The translations under genes and the position numbers were made by a program. A model generated the notes under the pieces. It saw only the letters and a list, made by a program, of their open reading frames with translations, was not told the DNA's origin and searched no databases. A stretch of DNA of 64,000 bases from Paenibacillus mendelii (GTDB lineage Bacteria > Bacillota > Bacilli > Paenibacillales > Paenibacillaceae): the NCBI RefSeq assembly GCF_024498075.1, contig NZ_JANHOF010000001.1, positions 806,001 to 870,000 of the forward strand, in the 5' to 3' direction. This document shows positions 51,216 to 60,653 of this stretch, in pieces (position 1 is the stretch's first letter; each line of letters opens with the position of its first letter).

Positions 51216-53699
51216 CTACAAGCGCGGCTTGGCGCGGCTTGTCGGCGCGGCCTCCAGTGGATTGTCCGGCCAATAATGCTTCGGATAACGGCCTTTTAAA
51301 TCTTTTTTCACTTCAAAGTAAGCCTGCTCCCAGAAGCTCGTCAAATCATTGGTAACCTGAACCGGCCGATGTGCGGGGGAAAGCAGATGAATCGTAATCG
51401 GCAGCTTTCCTCCTGCGATCCGCGGCGTTTGCCGCAGGCCGAACAGCTCCTGCAGCCGGACTGCAAGAGCAGGGGCTTCGGGATTGCTGTAATCGACAGG
51501 TATGCGTGACCCGCTGGGCACAGTTAGGTGCGTCGGCACTTCTTTCTCCAGCGTCTCCCGCTCCTGCCATGAGAGGCGGCTTTCCAGTATGGAGGTCAGA
51601 TTCAGCTTGCCCAGATCGGCACGGCTTCGCATACCGCCGATATAAGGGCCTAGCCACTCCCGCAGCGTGTCGATCAGCATGCTGTCCGAAACATCCGGCC
51701 ATTCCGGGTTATGATGATGCATCAGCTCTATCCGGGCCTGAAGCTGTCTCGATGCCTTCGTCCACGGCAGAATGGCGATTCCATGCGTCATGATCCCTTC
51801 CATCAAGGCTTGCATGACAAGCTCCGGGTCCGGGTCTGGGAGAGGTCCTTCCTTCAGTACGATCGCGCCGATCCGCAGCCTGCGGCGAGCGCGAACCGAT
51901 TCGGATGCACGGTCCCACTTGACCTCCTGCTCGATATCCAGCTGCTCGGCGCAATGAAATTCCAGCTCCTCCTGCGTGATGGGAGCTGCCAGGCGGATCC
52001 GGCTGTCGGTCCCCCCGTCCTCAAGCTCCGCGACTGCCAAATAAGCCGCCCCGGATAAGGATTGGAGTTCTGGAACTACCGCGCCCCTGCCGCTGCGAAG
52101 CAGAAACCGGCCATCTCCGCGCCGCTGTGCAATCCGGTCCGGATACGCCATTGCAAGTAAAATCCCACAGCTATTCGAGCTGCCGCCTCCTGCGGCCTTG
52201 CGTACACCGACTGCCCGCATCCACTGACTAGCTTCATTCGCGATGCGGCGTATGGCGGTTTCATCTGCTTCTCCAGCCGAATGACCGCCATGCAGCGCTT
52301 CCTGGCGCAGCCGCACATCTACGCTTCGGCTGCCTGGCAGCAAATCACGATCGCTCAACAGGGCAGCAAGCTCGCAAGCCTCGGCCCCAATCCCGAGCTC
52401 CACAGCCTTCAGCACCATATGCGATAGACGTGGATGCATGCCCAGCTCCGCCATAGCTTTACCATGCGATGTCAGCTTGCCCGGGTGCAGCTGATCAAGT
52501 GCGCCCAGCTGGTTTAACAGCTCCACGGCATGCTTATATGCGCCAATGGGCGGCAGGTTCAACCATTGCAATTCCTCTGGATCGCCAACGCCCCATGCGG
52601 CAAGCTCAAGTGCCAGCGGCGCCAAATCCGTATTCATCAGCTCAGGATCACTCTGCGGCTGCAGTTGACGGTGCTCCTGCTCTGACCATAGCCGGTAACA
52701 GACGCCCGGTGCTTCACGGCCTGCGCGGCCTCGCCGTTGATCGGCGGATGCCGCAGATACCGGCACCGTCTCCAGACGCGCCATCCCCGTCCTCGGAGAG
52801 AATCGGGGTATTCGGCTAAGCCCGCTGTCGACCACGATTCGCACACCCTTGACGGTAACGCTCGACTCCGCAATGGAAGTAGACAATACGATTTTCCGTT
52901 CGCCGGGTGCAGATTCCGCCACCGCATGATCCTGCGCTTCGGGAGAGAGATTGCCGTATAGCGGCGTGATCCGGATTTCCGCACCCAAGGACATCGATGC
53001 CAATAGACTATGTACACGGCGTATCTCACCGGCTCCAGGCAAGAACACCAGCGCATCTCCATCATGCCGCTGAATGGCCGATGCCACCGTCCGCGCTGCC
53101 GCATCCTCGATCCGGCCCATACTCGGACCTGCCAAGTAATGCGTATCGACCGGGTATGCCTTCCCTTCGCTGATCACGATAGGAGCTCCCCCCAGCAATT
53201 CTGAGACGGAAGCGGTATCGATCGTAGCCGACATGACCAGCAGCCGCAGATCGTCCCTCAGCAGCGATTGGGTTTGCAGGCATAGGGCAAGACCCAGATC
53301 GGAGTGCAGATGACGTTCATGAAACTCGTCAAAAATAACAATGCCTATCCCTTCAAGCGCCGGGTCGGATTGGAGCATTCTCGTTAAGACCCCTTCGGTA
53401 ATGACCTCGATTCGCGTCTTCGGTCCAATCCTGGTATCCAACCGAACCCGGTAGCCGACCGTTTCACCTACCTGCTCTCCAAGCTGGGCAGCCATATATC
53501 TCGCAGCCGATCGGGCTGCGATCCGTCTTGGCTCCAGCATAACGATACGCTGCCCGTCCAACCAAGGCGCGTCCAGCAGGGTTAGCGGCACGCGAGTCGT
53601 CTTACCCGCACCGGGAGAAGCTGCAAGCACGGTGCTCTTATGTTCGTTCAATCGCTCCATCAATTCCGGCAGTATTGCATCTATCGGTAAGTGTCCCAT
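51216..53699 (-). CDS. hrpB: ATP-dependent helicase HrpB
   Basis: An 827-residue DEAH-family RNA helicase. Motif I ASPGAGKTT, motif II DEFH (IVIFDEFHERHLHSD), motif III SAT and motif VI QRRGRAGRE lie in the N-terminal two thirds; the C-terminal HrpB-specific domain follows. The cellular substrate is not settled. AAGGGG precedes the ATG at eight bases. Confidence 0.95.
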   Translation of the reverse strand: MGHLPIDAILPELMERLNEHKSTVLAASPGAGKTTRVPLTLLDAPWLDGQRIVMLEPRRIAARSAARYMAAQLGEQVGETVGYRVRLDTRIGPKTRIEVITEGVLTRMLQSDPALEGIGIVIFDEFHERHLHSDLGLALCLQTQSLLRDDLRLLVMSATIDTASVSELLGGAPIVISEGKAYPVDTHYLAGPSMGRIEDAAARTVASAIQRHDGDALVFLPGAGEIRRVHSLLASMSLGAEIRITPLYGNLSPEAQDHAVAESAPGERKIVLSTSIAESSVTVKGVRIVVDSGLSRIPRFSPRTGMARLETVPVSAASADQRRGRAGREAPGVCYRLWSEQEHRQLQPQSDPELMNTDLAPLALELAAWGVGDPEELQWLNLPPIGAYKHAVELLNQLGALDQLHPGKLTSHGKAMAELGMHPRLSHMVLKAVELGIGAEACELAALLSDRDLLPGSRSVDVRLRQEALHGGHSAGEADETAIRRIANEASQWMRAVGVRKAAGGGSSNSCGILLAMAYPDRIAQRRGDGRFLLRSGRGAVVPELQSLSGAAYLAVAELEDGGTDSRIRLAAPITQEELEFHCAEQLDIEQEVKWDRASESVRARRRLRIGAIVLKEGPLPDPDPELVMQALMEGIMTHGIAILPWTKASRQLQARIELMHHHNPEWPDVSDSMLIDTLREWLGPYIGGMRSRADLGKLNLTSILESRLSWQERETLEKEVPTHLTVPSGSRIPVDYSNPEAPALAVRLQELFGLRQTPRIAGGKLPITIHLLSPAHRPVQVTNDLTSFWEQAYFEVKKDLKGRYPKHYWPDNPLEAAPTSRAKPRL

Positions 53700-53940
53700 C
53701 TATTCTTCCCCTTAATCTATCGGCTGACGCCCAAGCCGCAGCTATATAGCCGCGGCAGCTGCATCCCTAATTATAGTAACGTTAGCGGACAAAAGAAAGT
53801 TGAGTTCAAACGGGCATCGTCTGCTGACTTTTTAATGGCAGTAGATAATCTATTTATATTAGACTCCTTTATCTATGATAAGAAAATAATAGTTGCACAC
53901 CGCTCGTTATTCGTGGTAAATTCTTTATGTCTTTATTCGC

Positions 53941-54017
53941 GGAGCTGTGGTGTAGAGGCCTAACATGCCTGCCTGTCACGCAGGAGACCGCGGGTTCGAA
54001 TCCCGTCAGCTCCGCCA
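53941..54017 (+). tRNA. tRNA-Asp (anticodon GTC)
   Basis: A complete 77-base tRNA including an encoded CCA. The acceptor stem pairs GGAGCTG with CAGCTCC; the anticodon arm is CCTGC-CTGTCAC-GCAGG with GTC at 53975-53977; the T arm is GCGGG-TTCGAAT-CCCGT (one wobble). G34 is the target of queuosine insertion, and the glutamyl-Q synthetase that acts on it lies directly downstream. Confidence 0.95.
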
Positions 54018-54045
54018 TTATTTTATTATATGAGCCGAATTTTAG

Positions 54046-54077
54046 GAGCAGGAGCGCAAGCGTCCCTGCTCTTTTTT
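54046..54077 (+). terminator. Terminator of the tRNA-Asp gene
   Basis: GAGCAGG pairs with CCTGCTC and is followed by TTTTTT. Confidence 0.85.
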
Positions 54078-54111
54078 GTCGGTTAAACCATACAAATACG
54101 TGTAAACTATA

Positions 54112-54305
54112 CCTATGCTTCCGCAGCAAGTTTTGCTGCGTTGTCTATTCAGAGGAGTATCGCTTCACAAAACTAAGCCTATGCTTCCGTAGCGAGTTTT
54201 GCTGCGTTGTCTATACAGAGGAGTATCGCTTCACAAAACTAAGCCTATGCTTCCGCAGCGAGTTTTGCTGCGTTGTTTATTCAGGGAGTATCACTTCACA
54301 AAACT
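54112..54305 (+). repeat. Three tandem 66-bp leader repeats before gluQ
   Basis: Three head-to-tail copies start at 54112, 54178 and 54244 (66, 66 and about 62 bp, the last short by one base and cut at ACAAAACT). Each runs CCTATGCTTCCG ... TTTTGCTGCG ... GAGTATC.CTTCACAAAACT. Each can fold into CGCAGCAA-GTT-TTGCTGCG; changes in copies 2 and 3 keep the pairs as wobbles. Only 10-11 differences are seen. The last copy ends three bases before AGGAGC, the ribosome site of gluQ. The frame reading through all three is a by-product of the 66-bp period. Confidence 0.9.
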
Positions 54306-54322
54306 TTTAGGAGCTGGTAGAC

Positions 54323-55294
54323 ATGACGTTGACTCCGGTACGAGGACGATTTGCACCGACGCCTTCGGGGCTCATGCATATCGGCAATATGCGGACCGCC
54401 CTTATCGCCTGGCTGCAGGTCCGCAGCGCGGGCGGGCAATTCGTGCTGCGCATGGAAGATATCGACAAGCCGCGCTGTCGCCCGGAGCTTGCAGAGCAAG
54501 CGCTTGCCGACCTGAAGTGGCTCGGTCTGGATTGGGATGAAGGACCGGATATCGGCGGCCCATTCCCCTCTTATGTCCAGAGTGAGCGTGAATCGTTATA
54601 TAGGGATGCGTTAGATAAGCTTGAGCAAGAAGGCAGACTCTACCCCTGCTTCTGCACCCGGGCTGAGCTGTTGATGGTTGCAAGCGCCCCTCACGGCTTG
54701 AACAGCGAAGGGCCGGTTTACCCCGGAACATGCAGGCTTCTCTCCAATGAACAGCGCGAAGAGCGAAGTCGTGATAAAACCCCTTCGCTCCGAATGGCTT
54801 CACCCGGCCATGATATTTGCTTCCAAGATCTTGCGGCAGGGCCGCAGCGCTTTCCTGCCGATGCGGTCAGCGACTTCGTCGTGAAGCGCGCAGACGGTAT
54901 TATTAGTTATCAGCTGGCCGTCACGATTGACGATGCCGCCATGCGCATAACCGATGTGCTTCGAGGATACGATCTCCTTGACTCTACTCCGCGGCAGCTG
55001 CTGCTCTACGAGGCCTTAGGCCTCCCTGCGCCAAGATTCACCCATATTCCGCTTTTGATGGGGCAGGACGGCAAGCGGCTTGCCAAGCGGCATGGCGGCA
55101 TGGCAATAGCCGCCATGCGGGCAAACGGCGTCCATGCCGAGCACCTTGTCGGATGGATAGCCGCGCACAGCGGTTTAATCGATAAGCCTGAGCCCGTCCG
55201 TCCCCATGATCTTATTCAGGAGTTCAATCTGGACCGTATTCCGAAGGATCCCGTGACCGTAACCGACCTTATGCTTCAATCGCTGCTCGGCTAG
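54323..55294 (+). CDS. gluQ: Glutamyl-Q tRNA(Asp) synthetase
   Basis: A 323-residue enzyme like the catalytic half of glutamyl-tRNA synthetase without the anticodon-binding domain. It attaches glutamate to queuosine at position 34 of tRNA-Asp. The HIGH-type motif is PSGLMHIGN, the KMSKS-type loop is GKRLAKR, and the zinc site Cys109, Cys111, Tyr133, Cys137 (CFC ... YPGTC) is that of GluQ-RS. AGGAGC precedes the ATG by eight bases. The tRNA-Asp gene is 305 bases upstream on the same strand, with three 66-bp repeats between. Confidence 0.93.
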   Translation: MTLTPVRGRFAPTPSGLMHIGNMRTALIAWLQVRSAGGQFVLRMEDIDKPRCRPELAEQALADLKWLGLDWDEGPDIGGPFPSYVQSERESLYRDALDKLEQEGRLYPCFCTRAELLMVASAPHGLNSEGPVYPGTCRLLSNEQREERSRDKTPSLRMASPGHDICFQDLAAGPQRFPADAVSDFVVKRADGIISYQLAVTIDDAAMRITDVLRGYDLLDSTPRQLLLYEALGLPAPRFTHIPLLMGQDGKRLAKRHGGMAIAAMRANGVHAEHLVGWIAAHSGLIDKPEPVRPHDLIQEFNLDRIPKDPVTVTDLMLQSLLG

Positions 55295-55308
55295 AACGAA
55301 CCCTTTCT

Positions 55309-56022
55309 CTAAGGCTCGCTGCGAGTCGCGACGGACTCATATACCGTTTCGTACACGAGTCTCCCGATTGCATTGCCGATCGTTGTTGCCGCACCTGCAT
55401 ATAAGTGCTGGCTTTCGTACCGGTCGGATTGACTAACCGCAACGAGGATCGCATCAGTCGTTGTGCCTGTAGCATGGCCTCCAATCAGTGGATCGGCAAT
55501 ATCCAGCTCCTGCAGAGCAGCAGCTTTCGCTTCGGTAGCCATAATGACGGCATTCACCATAGCGGAGGATGACATTCTTCCGTCAATCATCAAGAAGATA
55601 TTGATCGTTCCTGCCGTATACGCCGAGAAGGACGGCCGGCGAACGCCCGCTCTTGCGGCATTGCCTATTCCGGAAGTCGTCAGACAGACGATCGCGAACT
55701 GATCCCCTGCTTCTTCCAGGACAGATGCATGTGTTAGTTTAGCGGCTGTCATATAACCGACGGTTGTTCCTTCCGGATACCCCCATTCTGCAAACATGCT
55801 CCGAAAATCATGTACGGGATCGCCGCAATCATAATCTAACGGCACCTTCCAGTTAACGAACCGCTCTGCGAGACCAAGCCCGCCCCCATACACGGCACTG
55901 CTCAGCGATTGGAGCGGATTCTTGCTGCTGATTACGATCCGTTCTTCATGCCACTCGATCGTTAAGTCCGGCCATGCCTGCGATGTGTAGAAAGACGTTT
56001 TATTCCGAAAAGGCTGACTCAC
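55309..56022 (-). CDS. cbiZ: Adenosylcobinamide amidohydrolase CbiZ
   Basis: A 237-residue salvage enzyme that cleaves the aminopropanol arm of adenosylcobinamide to give adenosylcobyric acid, letting the cell remodel foreign cobamides. Typical segments are SSAVYGGGLG and LTTSGIGNAARAG, with GHATGTTTDAI near the C terminus. It overlaps the cobyric acid synthase stop-start by 4 bases and is last in the operon. Confidence 0.9.
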   Translation of the reverse strand: MSQPFRNKTSFYTSQAWPDLTIEWHEERIVISSKNPLQSLSSAVYGGGLGLAERFVNWKVPLDYDCGDPVHDFRSMFAEWGYPEGTTVGYMTAAKLTHASVLEEAGDQFAIVCLTTSGIGNAARAGVRRPSFSAYTAGTINIFLMIDGRMSSSAMVNAVIMATEAKAAALQELDIADPLIGGHATGTTTDAILVAVSQSDRYESQHLYAGAATTIGNAIGRLVYETVYESVATRSEP

Positions 56023-57632
56023 GACGGACTCCCTTCACTAATACCCATTGCTACTTTCAAGCGCTTGATGTCTACATGGCTGCGTACATGCTCAGATAGC
56101 CGCCGGAACGACTGCTCTCGCTGATCGCGGATGTGAACCGTTATGGGCAGCGGCTTCCAGCCACGAGCTTCCCGCAATCGATTTACCCACGCCCGCCGAA
56201 GCTCATCATTGTGCATGACTCCGTGAAGGAACGTCCCCCAGACATGACCGTCCGAAGATGATATCCCCTCTGCAGCAGCGTTCTCCTCCTCGAATGCCCG
56301 CAAGCGGAATGGCCTCGTCCAAGAATGTGAATGATCCAGCTCCCCATCAATCTTCTCTAGATGGTCTGAAGCCGTAAGATCGACGGATCCCATATGGATT
56401 TCATACCCTTCCACCTGGTACTCGCCGCCCAGCCCGGGGATATTTGCCCTCCCTTCCACTCGTACCGTTCTTTTCTCCGCTGCGAACACGACATTGAACG
56501 GAAACCAGCCGAGCCCATCCGACATGTCCAGATCCGATTCGGTATGGAATGGATCGAGAAGACGCTGGCCAAGCATCTCATAGCCACCGCAAATCCCGAC
56601 GACATGGCCGCCGCTGAGGCGATAACGTTCCAATAAATCGGCCAGCCCGCTTTCACGCAGATAAAGGAGGTCGTCCACGACGTTTTTACTGCCGGGGATA
56701 ATGACGGCATCCGGGGCTCCCCATTGCTGCGGGGTGGACACATAACGAATGCCAACATCCGCTTCCTTATAGAAAGGATCAATATCCGAGAAATTGGAGA
56801 TATGGGGGAGTCGAATGACCGCAAGATCGATCCTGTTCTCATTCTTACCATTATTCATAGTCGGCTCCGCTCTAAGCTTGCTATCCAGAGACAGTGAATC
56901 CTCGTCCTCCAGGCCAAGCTCCGGCAGATAAGGAACAACGCCCAGCACCGGCTTTCCGGTTTTAGCCTCCAGCCAGTCCAGTCCTGGGGTAAGCAGCGAT
57001 ACATCGCCTCGAAACTTGTTGACGATAAACCCGCATATCCGATCCCTCTCGTGAGGCTCGAGCAGCTCCAGCGTGCCGACGATGGAGGCAAACATTCCGC
57101 CACGGTCAATGTCAGCGACCAATATGACCGGTGCATCCGCCCAGGCAGCGGCCTGCATGTTCACGATATCCCGGTCCTTCAAGTTGATTTCCGCCGGACT
57201 TCCCGCTCCTTCCAGGACGACAATGTCATAAGCCGCTCTCAAGTTCGCGAGCGATGCCGTTACAATCTCCTTTGCTTCAGCCAACACCTGCTCGCGGTAT
57301 ACCTTTGCTTCATAGTCGCCGAGCGGCTTCCCATGAATAATGACCTGTGAAACCATATCCTTCTTGGGCTTAAGCAGAATCGGATTCATATCCGTCGTCG
57401 CCAATATCCCGCATGCGTCGGCCTGCATGCCTTGTGCACGCCCAATTTCCTTGCCATCCCATGTAACATAGGAGTTCAATGACATATTCTGCGATTTAAA
57501 AGGCGCCACCCGGAACCCGTCCTCCGACAATATACGGCACAATGCCGTGGTGATAATGCTTTTGCCGACATCCGAAGCCGTACCCTGAACCATGATCGTA
57601 CGAGCAAGAGCAATCCGCTGCTCATTCATCAT
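56019..57632 (-). CDS. cobQ: Cobyric acid synthase (CbiP/CobQ)
   Basis: A 537-residue glutamine amidotransferase that amidates four carboxylates of adenosylcobyrinate a,c-diamide. An N-terminal dethiobiotin synthetase-like ATP domain (VQGTASDVGKS) joins a class I-like glutaminase with the nucleophile in GICGGYEMLG and the histidine in WGTFLHGVMH. AGAGGAG lies seven bases before the ATG. It links this salvage operon to corrin-ring synthesis, whose genes are not in the window. Confidence 0.95.
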   Translation of the reverse strand: MMNEQRIALARTIMVQGTASDVGKSIITTALCRILSEDGFRVAPFKSQNMSLNSYVTWDGKEIGRAQGMQADACGILATTDMNPILLKPKKDMVSQVIIHGKPLGDYEAKVYREQVLAEAKEIVTASLANLRAAYDIVVLEGAGSPAEINLKDRDIVNMQAAAWADAPVILVADIDRGGMFASIVGTLELLEPHERDRICGFIVNKFRGDVSLLTPGLDWLEAKTGKPVLGVVPYLPELGLEDEDSLSLDSKLRAEPTMNNGKNENRIDLAVIRLPHISNFSDIDPFYKEADVGIRYVSTPQQWGAPDAVIIPGSKNVVDDLLYLRESGLADLLERYRLSGGHVVGICGGYEMLGQRLLDPFHTESDLDMSDGLGWFPFNVVFAAEKRTVRVEGRANIPGLGGEYQVEGYEIHMGSVDLTASDHLEKIDGELDHSHSWTRPFRLRAFEEENAAAEGISSSDGHVWGTFLHGVMHNDELRRAWVNRLREARGWKPLPITVHIRDQREQSFRRLSEHVRSHVDIKRLKVAMGISEGSPS

Positions 57633-57659
57633 TTACACACTCCTCTCGTTACCGGGTGT

Positions 57660-58763
57660 TCAACCGTTCAAAACCAGCTTCAATTCATCAAGCAGCCGGA
57701 GGTGGTCTTCACGAAAGCGAACGGCAATTCTGCAGTAGGTCTCGTCAAGTCCATCGAACCTTGATGCATCCCGGATCAGGACACCTCTAATCCCCATTTC
57801 ATGCTGCAGCTGCTTCGAGGTCATATGGAATTTCGCCGGCATGGAGAAGAGAATATAATTCACTTCGCCTGGACAGACCTTCAACCCAAGCTCCGACAGC
57901 TGCGAGACAAGCCAAGGCCTTTCCACCTTCAGCCACTCCATCGTCCTCTCCCCATACTGTTTCTCATCCAGCACAGCTGCTCCAATTTGCTGTGCAAGCG
58001 AATTGACACTCCAAGGCACTTGGAGTTCACGAAGCGCGGCAATCGTTCGCGGAGCTCCTGCAATATAACCAAGACGTATACCCGGAACGGCATAGAACTT
58101 CGTCATCGACCGGACCACAAGCAGCCGCTCATTCACGGCAGCCTCCCTCAGAAGACTGTAGCGCGCCGCATCCGGCACAAAATCCATGAAAGCCTCGTCG
58201 ACGATGACTCTTTCACCTTCGAACAGCAGCTCCCGCACAATCTCAGGATCCACAAGCTGACCGGTAGGATTATTCGGGGACCCCAGAAACCACAGTGCCC
58301 GGCCAGGATGCATTCCCTCTTCCCTCAGCTCATGCAGCGCTTGCCTCGTGGTCTCGACCGTCAGCCGAAACTGCGTCTCCGGGCTTAGAAGCAGGGTATG
58401 AATGGAACTGCCGCATTTGCGTGCTGCATCCGCGTATTCAACAAAACAAGGCGCCGTCACAACCGTGACCTCAGGTCGATACAGTCGTACCGCCAAATCG
58501 ATCAACTCGGCAGCTCCATTGCCCACCAGAATACATGCTGGATCAAGATCGTGATGATTGCCTAGTTTATGACGAAGCTCACGTACAGATGGATCCGGAT
58601 ATTGAGTAATGGTATCCGCGTAATGGTTAAGCACATCCGCCACGCAAGCAGGCGATCCGAATGGATTCATATTCGCGCTGAAGTCGATGAACTGTTCGGT
58701 AGGAATTCCAAACAGCTCTTGTGCCGTACGTAAATCACCGCCGTGGCCAAACCGCTCTAACAT
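57660..58763 (-). CDS. cobD: L-threonine-O-3-phosphate decarboxylase CobD
   Basis: A 367-residue PLP enzyme that makes (R)-1-amino-2-propanol phosphate for the nucleotide loop. It has the HGGD start, SPNNPTGQLV and the PLP lysine in RSMTKFYAVPGIRLGY. The ATG at 58763 fits GAGGAG; the GTG at 58772 overlaps that site. It lies between cobS and cobQ. Confidence 0.93.
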   Translation of the reverse strand: MLERFGHGGDLRTAQELFGIPTEQFIDFSANMNPFGSPACVADVLNHYADTITQYPDPSVRELRHKLGNHHDLDPACILVGNGAAELIDLAVRLYRPEVTVVTAPCFVEYADAARKCGSSIHTLLLSPETQFRLTVETTRQALHELREEGMHPGRALWFLGSPNNPTGQLVDPEIVRELLFEGERVIVDEAFMDFVPDAARYSLLREAAVNERLLVVRSMTKFYAVPGIRLGYIAGAPRTIAALRELQVPWSVNSLAQQIGAAVLDEKQYGERTMEWLKVERPWLVSQLSELGLKVCPGEVNYILFSMPAKFHMTSKQLQHEMGIRGVLIRDASRFDGLDETYCRIAVRFREDHLRLLDELKLVLNG

Positions 58764-58878
58764 GATGAACACTCCTCTTTTGCAGCTAACGGTAGTTTCC
58801 GTCCGTCTATCGTAACAAGATTACCTTTATTAGATCATCCATCTCCAGCTCTGCGCTTAGCTGTTATTCCGATTCCCT

Positions 58879-59691
58879 TCAGCTTCCCAGCCACATCATG
58901 GCAGCGAATAGCAGCACGCACTCGAGCACCTCGTTCATCGCGCCATAGGTATCTCCGGTTAACCCGCCAAGCTTTCTGCTCAACCATACGGCCAAGATCA
59001 GACCCGTTACGAGCATGACGGCAGCTCCACCGCCAATCAGAAGGCCGCTCACTGCCCAACTGAATCCAGATAACTTGAATAAAGCAAGCAGCAGCGCCAA
59101 ATGAAGAATTGTCCCGAATAATAAATGCTTCGGCTTCACACTTGCGAACATTGAACCCATACCTTCATTCTTGCGGGCTTGCGGCCAGATGGCAATCGCC
59201 GCAACCATCCACATTCGACTCCATATGCAGGCTGCCGTTAGCAGCGGTGCAGCGCCATTGTGGAAGCCGCCGGTTTGCAGCAACTCGGATAGGATGGCAA
59301 ATTTGAAGAGGAACAGACCCGCCGCGGCGATGACGCCCATGGCGCCGACCCGGCTGTCCTTCATAATTTCCAGCATACGCTCACGCGATCGATGACTCAG
59401 AACGCCATCAGCTGTATCCATCAGTCCATCCACATGAAGCGCTCCGCTTAGCGCGACCCAGAGCAGCAGCAGCATGACCGCAGCGGGCATTGACGGCACG
59501 TACGATTCTAGCAGCCAGCCCGCCGAAGCCGTTATCCCACCTATGACCAGACCGACAATCGGATAATAGATCGTGCTTCTCGCCAAGACCTGGGGGGTAA
59601 AGGGGATGTTGACCGGAATCGGAATCCGGGTAAGCAGCTGAAAAGCAGAGCCTACCGCCTGCAAGAAGCTGGTTAATGCACGCATAGCCAT
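58879..59691 (-). CDS. cobS: Cobalamin (adenosylcobinamide-GDP ribazoletransferase) synthase CobS
   Basis: A 270-residue polytopic membrane enzyme that joins adenosylcobinamide-GDP and alpha-ribazole to give adenosylcobalamin. RIPIPV near the start and HVDGLMDTADGVLSH with its acidic residues are family marks. The ATG at 59691 follows GGGGGTG at eight bases and overlaps the end of cbiB by 19 bases; the frame to 59787 is too long. Confidence 0.92.
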   Translation of the reverse strand: MAMRALTSFLQAVGSAFQLLTRIPIPVNIPFTPQVLARSTIYYPIVGLVIGGITASAGWLLESYVPSMPAAVMLLLLWVALSGALHVDGLMDTADGVLSHRSRERMLEIMKDSRVGAMGVIAAAGLFLFKFAILSELLQTGGFHNGAAPLLTAACIWSRMWMVAAIAIWPQARKNEGMGSMFASVKPKHLLFGTILHLALLLALFKLSGFSWAVSGLLIGGGAAVMLVTGLILAVWLSRKLGGLTGDTYGAMNEVLECVLLFAAMMWLGS

Positions 59692-60653
59692 CCGATAAGC
59701 ACCCCCATGAATACGATTATACTTGTGATATACAGCAATTGGACGGTACTTAGGATGTCCCGCCTCTCTAGCGGACGAAGCGGCCAACCCAGACGCGCCC
59801 GTTCGCTGACAGTGCCAAAATAAACGTTGCGGCCTCCAAGTTCAATTCCGATTGCGCCCGCCGCAGCCGATTCAGGTATGCCGCTGTTTGGACTCGGATG
59901 CCGATGAGCGAACTCACGAATGGACCGAAATGCCCGCTTAGAAGAAAGTCCTGGAATGAATATTGCAGCCAACGTGAGCAGAAGACCGCATAACCGGGCA
60001 GGAACATAATTTAACACATCGTCAAATCGCGCTGATGCCCATCCAAAATGAATATAGTTCTCGTTCTTATATCCGACCATCGAATCCAGTGTGTTCGCCG
60101 ACCGATAGAACATGGCCAGTGGCGCCGCTCCCAGAAGTGCAAACAAGATCGGCGATACGAAGGCATCGACTGTGTTCTCCGCCACCGTTTCGATCGCCGA
60201 CCGGGCCGTATCCCGTTCATCCATAACGGATGTATCACGGCTAACAATGTAACCGGCGTACTTTCTTGCCTCATTCAAGTTTCCTTCCGCCAGCGGTCGA
60301 TACACGAGCATCGCGGCATCCTTGAGTCCTTTAACGGCAATGGTCGTGGATATAAACCAAGCGGACAGCGCGTACCCGATCCAAACATGAATCAGACTCC
60401 CCAGCTCCGTCACTCCCCATAGAATGCCAAAAGAGACGGCAGTCGTGACCGCTGTCAGCACGGCACCGCGTCTTCTTAATTGCCCGGATGAGAAAGATGC
60501 TCCACTTGGCCTCAACCTTACTTCTAATAGTCGGATGAACCGGCCGATATAAATGACCGGATGCGTCGGCCATTTGGGATCACCTACGATCCAATCGATG
60601 AGAATTGCGGCTGCAACGATTAGCAGGATTTCCTGCAGCGAGTAGAAGATCAT
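59673..60653 (-). CDS. cbiB: Adenosylcobinamide-phosphate synthase CbiB
   Basis: A 326-residue membrane protein that couples aminopropanol phosphate (from CobD) to adenosylcobyric acid. DWIVGDPKWPTHPVIYIGR, VSRDTSVMDERD and the SPNSGIPESAAAGA segment are typical. Its start overlaps the cobU stop by 4 bases. Confidence 0.93.
   Translation of the reverse strand: MIFYSLQEILLIVAAAILIDWIVGDPKWPTHPVIYIGRFIRLLEVRLRPSGASFSSGQLRRRGAVLTAVTTAVSFGILWGVTELGSLIHVWIGYALSAWFISTTIAVKGLKDAAMLVYRPLAEGNLNEARKYAGYIVSRDTSVMDERDTARSAIETVAENTVDAFVSPILFALLGAAPLAMFYRSANTLDSMVGYKNENYIHFGWASARFDDVLNYVPARLCGLLLTLAAIFIPGLSSKRAFRSIREFAHRHPSPNSGIPESAAAGAIGIELGGRNVYFGTVSERARLGWPLRPLERRDILSTVQLLYITSIIVFMGVLIGWLCVH

Noticed and set aside
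54112-54305. CRISPR-like array
   Set aside because: The repeats abut head to tail without variable spacers, and no cas genes are near.
53927-54310. A 127-residue frame with internal repeats (LCFRSEFCCVVY...)
   Set aside because: It starts inside the tRNA region and exists because the 66-bp tandem unit is a multiple of three; no ribosome site, and a second frame is open as well.
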